NCBI GenBank assembly: GCA_964462125.1
Contig: CAYWXT010000299.1
Span: forward strand, 1-6,007
DNA: 6,007 bases
Direction: 5' to 3'
Origin: JAWLFY01 sp964462125
GTDB lineage: Bacteria; Planctomycetota; Planctomycetia; Pirellulales; Pirellulaceae
In this document: positions 1 through 5,580 of the stretch, piece by piece
Layout of the letters: the number at the start of each line of letters is the position of its first letter
How positions within the stretch are numbered: position 1 is the stretch's first letter
Position numbers and translations under genes: made by a program
The notes under the pieces: model-generated
What the model was told of the DNA's origin: nothing
The model's database searches: none
Seen by the model: the letters and a program-made list of their open reading frames with translations, nothing else

Positions 1-321
1 CAACGAGTAGTTTTGAAAAACCAACCCCCGTTCCGCTCCGGGGTCGTGAATCACTTCCCCGTCGAACATGATCTCACCGCAATCGGGTTTGATCAGTCCG
101 GCGAGCAACCGCATCAGCGTCGTCTTGCCGCTGCCGGAGAAACCGACCACGGCGAGAAACTCCCCCTCACAGACGCTTAGATCGATATCGCGCAGCACCT
201 GTACGCGGGTCGCGCCGCGGCCGAAACCTTTGCATATGCCCTGCATCTCGATCATCGGCGGCGACGGCCGATCATCGACGCGCGGCCGGACCAAGGGTTT
301 ATCGAGAATCGCGATACTCAT
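1..321 (-). CDS. nrtC: Nitrate/nitrite ABC transporter ATP-binding subunit (NrtC/NrtD type), 5' part only
   Basis: This is the cytoplasmic ATPase that powers nitrate/nitrite import through the NrtB permease. The first 107 codons are present; the C-terminal part, with signature motif, Walker B and H-loop, lies beyond the left edge. About 22 poorly conserved residues precede the ABC fold, which starts near MIEMQGICKGFG. The Walker A is GFSGSGKT at residues 60-67, followed by TLMRLLAGL. A Q-loop GLVFQNYSL is at 99-107 with the conserved Gln at 103. The ATG at 321-319 is chosen because an AGGAA ribosome-binding site lies 5 bases upstream. The gap to nrtB is 34 bases on the same strand, so it is third in the operon. 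Cyanobacterial NrtC carries an extra NrtA-like domain and NrtD does not. The missing C-terminus prevents a choice, so the symbol is provisional. TauB/SsuB/CmpC/CmpD relatives share these motifs; the neighbours favour nitrate. Confidence 0.93.
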   Translation of the reverse strand, partial: MSIAILDKPLVRPRVDDRPSPPMIEMQGICKGFGRGATRVQVLRDIDLSVCEGEFLAVVGFSGSGKTTLMRLLAGLIKPDCGEIMFDGEVIHDPGAERGLVFQNYSL

Positions 322-326
322 AACAG

Positions 327-331
327 TTCCT
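327..331 (-). promoter_or_regulatory. Ribosome-binding site of the ABC ATPase gene
   Basis: On the minus strand AGGAA sits 5 bases before the ATG at 321-319. It is the only clear Shine-Dalgarno match in the nitrate operon, and it supports this start and independent initiation on the third gene. Confidence 0.6.
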
Positions 332-355
332 GTACGTGATCGTGTTGGTGACGGA

Positions 356-1501
356 TCAGGCAGGCGCAGTGTTGCCGAAGCTGACGAGGTTACGAAGACA
401 AATCATGATGCGGTCGAGAAACAAGCCGATCAGGCCGATCACGATCACACTGAATGCGATTCGGGCATAGGTCATGCTGCTGCCGTTTTGATACTCGTCC
501 CAGATAAACTTTCCGAGTCCCGGGTTTTGGGCGAGCATGTCTGCAGCAATCAACACCATCCATCCGACTCCCAAGCTGATCCGCATGCCTGCGAACATCA
601 GCGGCAGGCTTGCCGGCAGAATGATTTTGAAGAGCTGTTGCGACCAGGAAAGTTTCAACACTTTTGCGACGTTGATGTAATCCTCGTCGACGCTCGCGAC
701 ACCGAGCGTCGTGTTCACCAGCGTCGGCCAGAGAGAACAGAGGCAGACGGTCACTGCCGAGATCAGGAAGGCCTTTTCGAACATCGGGTTCTCGCCGCCG
801 GGACCACTGTAAGCCCAGATGATCACCAGGCCTGCCAAGGGGAGCCAGGCAAGGGGGCTGACCGGCTTGAAAACTTGAATCAACGGCGTCAGGGCCGCAT
901 TGAACCAGGGATTCATTCCGCACATCAGGCCGACAGGAACCGCGATCAGCGTTGCGATTCCAAACCCGAAAAAGACCGTCATCAAACTCGTGACGATCTG
1001 GTCGACAAACGTTGGGGCGCTGGAGGACTGATAGTTGGCCGCGAGGAGCGCCTGCTTGCGCAGTGCCTCGGCGTTGTCCAAAAGTGGTTGACGCTGCTGA
1101 GCCGATACGGTCTCTGCCCGCGCCTCGATCGCCTTGGCTTGTGCCGCCCACTGCACCGCCTGCTTGAATTTGGCTTCCTGTCGCTCATGGTCTTGAGCCT
1201 TTTGCTCGCGGTGCATTGCGAACAGTTCTTGTCCTGCCGCCCAGGTCGAGGAGGGGCCGGGCAGCTGCATGCTGTCGGTCACCACGGTCTTGGCAGCGAG
1301 CGACCAGCCGATCAAAAAGACCGCAATCGCAGCCCCAGGGATCAAGACGAATTTGGCGATTCCCCGCAACTGTTCCCGCGGGTCTTCCCCGGCAAGCAGC
1401 CGGACAAAGGGTTCCAAAATCGGAAGTCCGGCAACGCGACAGAACCGCAATGCGTTTCCACGCCAATTGATCATGATGGAACTTTGAGGGTGAAGGCTCA
1501 C
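356..1501 (-). CDS. nrtB: Nitrate/nitrite ABC transporter permease NrtB with an extra soluble insertion
   Basis: This is the inner-membrane channel subunit of the NitT/TauT-type nitrate importer. The 381 residues show a first membrane segment at about 51-69, then a long charged, Ala/Gln/Lys/Glu-rich helical stretch (about 95-155). The usual permease core follows, with hydrophobic segments near 172-195, 215-231, 243-262, 297-320 and 347-364. The cytoplasmic EAA-loop equivalent is around 277-296 (INVAKVLKLSWSQQLFKIIL followed by P). The usual Gly is replaced by Lys there; I recall related NrtB loops also departing from the consensus. Family members are usually about 270-300 residues, so the excess is mainly the insertion. 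The GTG start at 1501-1499 shares GTGA with the nrtA stop, the classic 4-base overlap for translational coupling. No good Shine-Dalgarno is seen. An in-frame ATG at 1474-1472 (codon 10, MINWRGNALRF) is an equally plausible start and loses nothing of the fold. Confidence 0.93.
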   Translation of the reverse strand: MSLHPQSSIMINWRGNALRFCRVAGLPILEPFVRLLAGEDPREQLRGIAKFVLIPGAAIAVFLIGWSLAAKTVVTDSMQLPGPSSTWAAGQELFAMHREQKAQDHERQEAKFKQAVQWAAQAKAIEARAETVSAQQRQPLLDNAEALRKQALLAANYQSSSAPTFVDQIVTSLMTVFFGFGIATLIAVPVGLMCGMNPWFNAALTPLIQVFKPVSPLAWLPLAGLVIIWAYSGPGGENPMFEKAFLISAVTVCLCSLWPTLVNTTLGVASVDEDYINVAKVLKLSWSQQLFKIILPASLPLMFAGMRISLGVGWMVLIAADMLAQNPGLGKFIWDEYQNGSSMTYARIAFSVIVIGLIGLFLDRIMICLRNLVSFGNTAPA

Positions 1502-3009
1502 TGGGTCGCCAATGAAAGGGGGTCGCGATTGCCAATCTCGAACTGGTGCAAATATCCGATCGGGTCGCGCCCGTCGTAGCGATTGCTGTCAATGAACTTC
1601 GAGGTAACTTCGCGGTAGCCGTCGTAGTCGGGGGGCGGAATTTCGTTGGGATCGAGTTTGCCCTCGGAGATCAGTCGTTCCGCGGCCTGGCGGTAGATCG
1701 CCGGTTGATAGATTTTTCGCGCTGTCTCCTCATACCAACTCGCCGGCTTCGCTTCGGTGATCTGGCCCCAGCGGCGCATTTGGGTCAGAAACCAAACGCA
1801 ATCGCTGTAGTGGGGATACGTGGCGTCGTATTTGAAGAAGACATTGAAGTCGGGCATCGGTTGTACGTCGGTCTCCTGGAACGCGAACGTGCCGGTCATG
1901 CTGCTGGCGATCACCCCTTCGTCGGCACCGACGTAATCCCTGTGGCTGAGGATCTTCGCGGCCTCGCCGCGGTTGACCAGATTCCCTTCGGCGTCGGTCT
2001 CATCGAGCCATTTACAGGCCCGGATCAGCGCCTTGATCAACGCCACGTGTGTGTTGGAATGACGCTCCGCCCACTCCTGGGAAACCCCGAACACCTTCTC
2101 GGGGTTGTTCTTCCAAATCTCACGGTTCGTCGCGACCGGAACACCGATCCCCTTGGCCACGGCTTGCTGGTTCCATGGCTCGCCGACGCAGTAGCCGTGA
2201 ATCGTTCCCGCTTCCAACGTCGCCGGCATCTGGGGTGGCGGGGTGACCGACAACAGCACGTCGGCGCCGGCCGTTCCGGTAATGTCCTGCGCCGTGTACC
2301 TTCCTGGATCGATCCCCGCCGCCGCCAGCCAATAGCGGACCTCGTAATTGTGGGTGCTGACGGGGAAAACCATTCCCATGTGGAACTCTTTTCCCTGCTG
2401 GCTGAATCGGTCCACGATCGGCTTGAGGGCCGCGGCGGAGATCGGGTGCGGGGGTTGTGGCGATTGCAGACCAGGATCGTTCTCCTGCATCTCGGCCCAG
2501 ATGTCGTTGCTGACCGTGATCGCGTTGCCGTTGTAGTCAAGGCTGTAGGCGGTCACGACGTGTGCCTTGGTCCCAAAACCGATCGTTGCGCCGATCGGCT
2601 GGCCAGCAAGCATTTGTGCGCCGTCCAGTTGGCCGTCAATCACACGATCGAAAAGCACCTTCCAGTTGGACTGCGCCTCCACCTCGACGTTCAAGCCCTC
2701 GTCGTCGAAATAACCGTTCTCCCTGGCAATCACCAGCGGCGCACAATCGGTCAACTTGATGAACCCGAGCTTGAGGCGTCGTTTTTCCAAGTCCAGGCGT
2801 TGCAAGGGTGCCGTGACACTGTCGATCGCGACATCGGTCGATGCCGCCGCTATCTCGAGTTCCTCCAGTGTCACCCGCGACTCCCCGCAGCCGAGCAACC
2901 AAGTCAGGAGGCAGGCCAGGACCACGAAGGCTCCCCTCTGCGCCCAATGACCGGGTAGCGCGAAGCGAGAAGAAAGCGTTTCGGTCCCAATGGGATAGCG
3001 ATGCGACAC
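1498..3009 (-). CDS. nrtA: Nitrate/nitrite-binding lipoprotein NrtA (NrtA/CmpA family)
   Basis: This is the extracytoplasmic binding protein that captures nitrate/nitrite and delivers it to NrtB. It is 503 residues long. An N-terminal hydrophobic segment (about 27-39) ends in a lipobox LLGC with Cys41, so it should be a membrane-anchored lipoprotein. A linker of about 35 residues leads to the binding fold, which starts at LKLGFIKLTDCAPLVIARENGYF. Family landmarks follow in order: SNWKVLFDRV (114-123), LDGAQMLAGQP (128-138), FPVSTHNYEVRYWLAAAGIDP (215-235), TPPPQMPATLEAGT (256-269) and HGYCVGEPWN (271-280). His220 lies where nitrate-binding NrtA proteins have a ligand His, from memory of the family. 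CmpA (bicarbonate) shares these motifs, so substrate is inferred. The start is a GTG; no Shine-Dalgarno is visible, and a later GTG would cut into the signal peptide. It is first in the operon, behind a candidate sigma-54 promoter. Confidence 0.95.
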   Translation of the reverse strand: MSHRYPIGTETLSSRFALPGHWAQRGAFVVLACLLTWLLGCGESRVTLEELEIAAASTDVAIDSVTAPLQRLDLEKRRLKLGFIKLTDCAPLVIARENGYFDDEGLNVEVEAQSNWKVLFDRVIDGQLDGAQMLAGQPIGATIGFGTKAHVVTAYSLDYNGNAITVSNDIWAEMQENDPGLQSPQPPHPISAAALKPIVDRFSQQGKEFHMGMVFPVSTHNYEVRYWLAAAGIDPGRYTAQDITGTAGADVLLSVTPPPQMPATLEAGTIHGYCVGEPWNQQAVAKGIGVPVATNREIWKNNPEKVFGVSQEWAERHSNTHVALIKALIRACKWLDETDAEGNLVNRGEAAKILSHRDYVGADEGVIASSMTGTFAFQETDVQPMPDFNVFFKYDATYPHYSDCVWFLTQMRRWGQITEAKPASWYEETARKIYQPAIYRQAAERLISEGKLDPNEIPPPDYDGYREVTSKFIDSNRYDGRDPIGYLHQFEIGNRDPLSLATQ

Positions 3010-3043
3010 GACAATGGACTCGGGATCGAAGCAGGGGCGATCA

Positions 3044-3064
3044 GTGGTTCACGTTTGGAACCAC
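3044..3064 (-). promoter_or_regulatory. Hairpin in the predicted nrtA leader
   Basis: The minus strand reads GTGGTTC, a 7-base loop, then GAACCAC: a perfect 7-bp stem. It lies 35-55 bases upstream of the nrtA GTG. If transcription starts about 12 bases downstream of the predicted sigma-54 -12 element (near 3071), the hairpin occupies roughly +8 to +28 of the mRNA. It could be a leader RNA structure or a DNA operator. It has no T-run and is not a terminator. The function is unknown. Confidence 0.4.
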
Positions 3065-3081
3065 CACTGGCCTGAACGGTT

Positions 3082-3097
3082 TGCACCCTCCGTGCCA
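3082..3097 (-). promoter_or_regulatory. Candidate sigma-54 (RpoN) promoter for the nitrate transporter operon
   Basis: The minus strand reads TGGCACGGAGGGTGCA. The RpoN consensus is TGGCACG-N4-TTGCW; this site matches everything except the first T of the -12 box, here G. The essential GG (-25/-24) and GC (-13/-12) are present 12 bases apart, the required spacing. Transcription would start near 3071, giving a leader of about 60 bases before the nrtA GTG. RpoN promoters need an enhancer-binding activator; NtrC would fit nitrogen control of a nitrate importer. I found no convincing NtrC-type site upstream. Confidence 0.6.
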
Positions 3098-3300
3098 ATG
3101 CCGATTGGAGGAAACGGTCCGACGCTGCTGGGGCTCCTTGACTGGCGTTGAATGCTCGTTGCGGTAGCGCATCGCCCCCTTGCGGCTCACGTGACTTCCC
3201 ACAACCCGGTCCTGACGAACGATCCGCGGGGCTGGAGCCTGCTTATGCCTTGAGCAACTGCTGAGGAGGCGGGCAGCTGGTGTTGAGCCGTTGCGGTTGA

Positions 3301-3858
3301 CCTGACCGGTCGGCCGGTTTCTTTACCGCCGGACTCGGACGACAGTTGAGCCTGCGTAGCCGCCGCGGCGCCTGGGAACCGACGGTATGGCTGTGGTACG
3401 ACTGGGCGTCCGGCGGCGATGACGTACCGTCGGCCCGCGGCGACGACAGCTTCGACCACCTGTTCCCGCTGGCGCACCGCTACAACGGGTTCATGGATCT
3501 GTTTGGGCGCCGCAACTTGAATGACGTGAATGCCCAGTTCATCACGCCGCTGTTGGGCGAGAGAATTTCACTCTTGCTCTGGTACCATTACTTCTTTCTG
3601 GACGAAAAGACGTCCCCCTACGGCGTGACCATGGCGCCGTTCAATCCGGACAATGCTGCCGGCGACCGGGAGCTCGGTCACGAGATCGACGTGTTGTTTT
3701 CGATCGCGATCAACCCGCGGCATTCAGCCCTGGCCGGCTACTCCTACTTCAACGCGGGCGAGTACTTTGCCACCACCGGCGGCATTCCCAACAGCGACCC
3801 TGACCGGGCGAGCACCGACGCCCACTTCCTCTATTTTCAATACCAGATGCGGTTTTAA
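3301..3858 (+). pseudogene. C-terminal remnant of an alginate-export-family outer-membrane beta-barrel
   Basis: An open frame follows the TGA at 3298-3300 and encodes about 185 residues ending in TAA at 3856-3858. It opens directly with family-like sequence (DRSAGFFTAGLGRQ) and continues with PTVWLWYDWASGGDD, HRYNGFMDLFGRRNLNDVN and alternating aromatic strands such as LLLWYHYFFLDEKT. It ends in FLYFQYQMRF with the terminal Phe typical of outer-membrane barrels. This resembles the C-terminal third of alginate_export (PF13372-like) porins, usually about 400-550 residues. No signal peptide or N-terminal barrel is present. The earliest in-frame start-like codon is a TTG at 3346, already inside the conserved region. 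It is therefore best read as a 5'-truncated gene, divergent from nrtA. As a complete protein it might have been an outer-membrane channel for the same anion; that is inference from location. Confidence 0.72.
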
Positions 3859-3886
3859 CGGCGGGTGATAGCTGCGGCGGGTCTGC

Positions 3887-4129
3887 CGGGCAATCAACGA
3901 CGCGATGAAGCGGGTCGAGGCGGAGAACGAGGAGCTCAAGGGTGTTTTGCCGAAGACCTATACAAAGATCGAGAACTCGACGCTCGTCTCGCTGTTGAAG
4001 AACTTTTCACAGATTGCCGTCGATGACGAAGGTGACAAGTTCGGGAAGATCTACGAGTACTTCCTGGGCAACTTCGCCCGCGCCGAAGGGCAGCGGGGCG
4101 GCGAATTCTTCACACCAACGTCGCTGGTC
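3887..4129 (+). pseudogene. hsdM: Internal fragment of type I restriction-modification methyltransferase HsdM
   Basis: HsdM is the N6-adenine methyltransferase/modification subunit of type I systems. About 80 codons match it well: RAINDAMKRVEAENEELKGV, then LPKTYTKIENSTLVSLLKNF, GKIYEYFLGNFARAEGQRGG and EFFTPTSLV. This is the stretch linking the helical N-terminal domain to the methyltransferase domain. Upstream the frame is closed by TGA TAG at 3866-3871, just after the outer-membrane gene's stop, so the first ~100 or more residues of HsdM are missing. Downstream the match ends after SLV. The same frame runs on to a stop at 4342, but only as an out-of-frame reading of the DUF4365 sequence. 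The SAM-binding motif I and the catalytic NPPF/Y motif are both absent, so no methyltransferase activity is possible. It has an ATG at 3905, but there is no reason to expect a functional product. Confidence 0.85.
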
Positions 4130-4130
4130 A

Positions 4131-4454
4131 CTGTCCGAGACTGCCGGACGCTACAGCTACTTTTTTCAGGGCATCGATCGGTACGACCGCTTGCGGGAGC
4201 CGGGAAGCCCGCTGCCCAAGCTGCTGGTCGTCTTGATGCTGCCCTCCGACCCCACTCAGTGGCTGACATTGGACGAAGATCGCTTGATTTCTCGCCGTTG
4301 TGCCTATTGGGTGTCGCTCCAGGGGGCTCCGGCAAGCGATAATAGCTCGGGCCAAACGATCGCCATCCCCCGCTCACAAGTTCTGTCCGTCGACGGGCTC
4401 CGATCCATAGCCCTTACGTTGTCGCGCCAGGAGGACTTGACCTATGCCGCTTGA
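4131..4454 (+). pseudogene. C-terminal part of a DUF4365-family protein, 5' end lost at the hsdM junction
   Basis: In the third frame the sequence ETAGRYSYFFQGIDRYDRLR, followed by LLVVLMLPSDPTQWLTL, ISRRCAYWVSLQG and IAIPRSQVLSVDGLRSI, matches the C-terminal half of DUF4365 (PF14280-like) as I know it. Conserved points are the LVVL(V/M)LP strand, the D-x-x-x-W-L loop, RRCAYWxSL and IPR. DUF4365 proteins are small, frequently found near defence and restriction genes, and of unknown function. The upstream half is replaced by hsdM sequence in a different frame, so no natural start remains; in-frame ATGs such as 4014 lie in hsdM-derived sequence. The TGA at 4452-4454 overlaps the next gene's ATG by 11 bases, which indicates that the two were originally translated as a pair. 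Confidence 0.7.
4429..4434 (+). promoter_or_regulatory. Consensus ribosome-binding site of the 375-residue gene
   Basis: AGGAGG lies 9 bases before the ATG at 4444 and inside the end of the DUF4365 frame. It is a perfect Shine-Dalgarno, unlike most genes in this window, and it fixes the start of the downstream gene. Confidence 0.8.
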
Positions 4455-5571
4455 CATCTCCGCCGACTCCCACGCCGGAATCACTCCATCCGATGTACGC
4501 TGGTACGCGATCGGGCGCGGCTGGAAGAGCCTCTCGTCGCAGAACCCCGCCGTCGCGATTTACTACAAACCTGAGACGGACCTGCAGATCCAGGTGCCGC
4601 AACAAGGAAGCGACCGCGACGTAGCACTGATGGTGGCAGAGGTGCTGCGCAAGCTGTCACAGGCCGAACATCGCCAACCCGAAGAGATCAGCCAGGACCT
4701 CAGGCACCCGTTTGCGGACGCTTTTCGCCTTCGCGTCAAGTCGCGGTTGGCCGATGCGGGAACGCTACCGCTGACGGAGGGGCTCCAGTTGTTCGAGGGC
4801 GGGCGGAAGCTGTTGATTTCGGCAGCTTGCTCAGCCGTCATGCCACAGGCGTTTTACCCTCGCAAGTCGCTGAAACCCGTCGAGGACTTCATCAAGAAGT
4901 GCCAGGTGGGCCAGACGACGATCGGAAGCTACGTCGCGTGCATTCTGTGTCCGCCGCTAGCTCCCACCTCGCCAGCGCTGCTTGACGATTTGGACGAACC
5001 GCCTCCGTTCGAACGACAGGTGACGCAGACTCTGATGTCAGGGCTGGCGATCCTGAGTGAATCGGCGCAGTCCGGCGATCCGTCATTGATCGAGAAGGGC
5101 GTCGGTAAAGGCGTGAGTGCTGATTTATGCGACGCATTGTCCAGCATCACTCCGCCGGAGGAAGATTCGGTTCTGCAGCTTGAACTATCTTGGTCTCCGG
5201 TGCATCCACAAAGATCGGAACCTGGCCCCAGCATGGCGCGGTTTGCGGCGCCCGATTTAGGCTTCATCCAGACCGCGGGGAAAAGGCTTCGTGAGCGCAC
5301 GGTTCGGGACGATACGATCGAAGGCGGCATTGTTTCGCTGCGTGAGCAGCCAATGCTGATGAAGGACCTGGGCAGGACCGTGGAAATCCGCGCCCGCGTC
5401 GACGGGAGGTGGGCTACCGTACGATTCGCACTTGATGAAGACCAGTATCATCTGGCATGCGATGCGTATCGCGACAAAAGGCACGTACGCATCACAGGAA
5501 CGCTGCGCCGGGATGCACAAGCGAAATTCTACGAGGCGAGAGACATCAGATCATTCGAGGTGCTTCCATAG
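4444..5571 (+). CDS. Uncharacterised 375-residue protein paired with DUF4365 in a type I restriction locus
   Basis: I do not recognise a named family. The frame is intact, soluble, without signal peptide or membrane segments, and has a consensus Shine-Dalgarno. Residues 15-70 (DVRWYAIGRGWKSL, AIYYKPETDLQIQVPQ, RDVALMVAEVLRKLSQ) look like a small alpha/beta unit. The middle (85-240) is mixed, with an acidic/proline linker near 176-190. Residues 245-253 read LQLELSWSP. The last ~85 residues (292-375) look like a compact beta-barrel, perhaps an OB-like fold: GGIVSLREQPMLMKDLGRTV, EIRARVDGRWATVRFALDED, then YHLACDAYRDKRHVRITGTL. I recall similar C-termini in uncharacterised bacterial proteins, but cannot assign a function. 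The start overlaps the DUF4365 stop by 11 bases, and hsdR begins 9 bases after its stop, so all three form one transcription unit. A role as an accessory partner of DUF4365 or of the restriction complex is a guess. Confidence 0.8.
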   Translation: MPLDISADSHAGITPSDVRWYAIGRGWKSLSSQNPAVAIYYKPETDLQIQVPQQGSDRDVALMVAEVLRKLSQAEHRQPEEISQDLRHPFADAFRLRVKSRLADAGTLPLTEGLQLFEGGRKLLISAACSAVMPQAFYPRKSLKPVEDFIKKCQVGQTTIGSYVACILCPPLAPTSPALLDDLDEPPPFERQVTQTLMSGLAILSESAQSGDPSLIEKGVGKGVSADLCDALSSITPPEEDSVLQLELSWSPVHPQRSEPGPSMARFAAPDLGFIQTAGKRLRERTVRDDTIEGGIVSLREQPMLMKDLGRTVEIRARVDGRWATVRFALDEDQYHLACDAYRDKRHVRITGTLRRDAQAKFYEARDIRSFEVLP

Positions 5572-5580
5572 CCACGCCCC

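Larger units (their letters stand above)
3010..3300. other. Intergenic region upstream of nrtA without a recognisable gene
   Basis: Translation of the plus strand gives frequent stops and no family match. The leftward half holds the nrtA leader hairpin and the candidate sigma-54 promoter. The rightward half (about 3100-3300) shows no recognisable gene or RNA. It should contain the 5' part of the outer-membrane protein gene that begins abruptly at 3301, but I could not recognise such sequence in any plus frame, so that part seems deleted rather than merely frameshifted. Confidence 0.6.

Noticed and set aside
68..1579. 503-codon open frame on the plus strand across the ATPase and nrtB genes
   Set aside because: Its translation is low-complexity and rich in Arg, Asp and His with no family resemblance. 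It is the antisense shadow of clearly recognisable transporter genes.
1546..2958. 470-codon open frame on the plus strand opposite nrtA
   Set aside because: It is antisense to a full-length NrtA with every expected motif. The frame is open because of the GC-biased codon pattern.
3083..3095. GCAC-N5-GTGC palindrome as an NtrC binding site
   Set aside because: NtrC sites have about 7 bases between the half-sites, and this palindrome falls inside the sigma-54 core promoter itself, not upstream of it.
3305..3318. ACCGG-N4-CCGGT hairpin followed by a T-rich stretch, terminator-like
   Set aside because: The stem is only 5 bp, the T-run is interrupted, and it lies inside sequence encoding conserved barrel residues.
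3282..3352. Two copies of GTTGAGCC about 60 bases apart, resembling integron attC core sites (GTTRRRY)
   Set aside because: There is no matching RYYYAAC partner or attC-like folding between them, and no integrase nearby. An 8-base repeat is expected by chance.
3187..3477. 96-codon minus-strand frame over the barrel remnant and its upstream region
   Set aside because: Its left part is in sequence without coding signal and its right part is antisense to the conserved barrel sequence. It has no recognisable domain.
4130..4342. Continuation of the hsdM frame as part of a real 145-residue protein
   Set aside because: After residue 75 the translation loses HsdM similarity and is rich in Ala, Gly and Arg. 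The conserved DUF4365 sequence is in another frame over the same bases.
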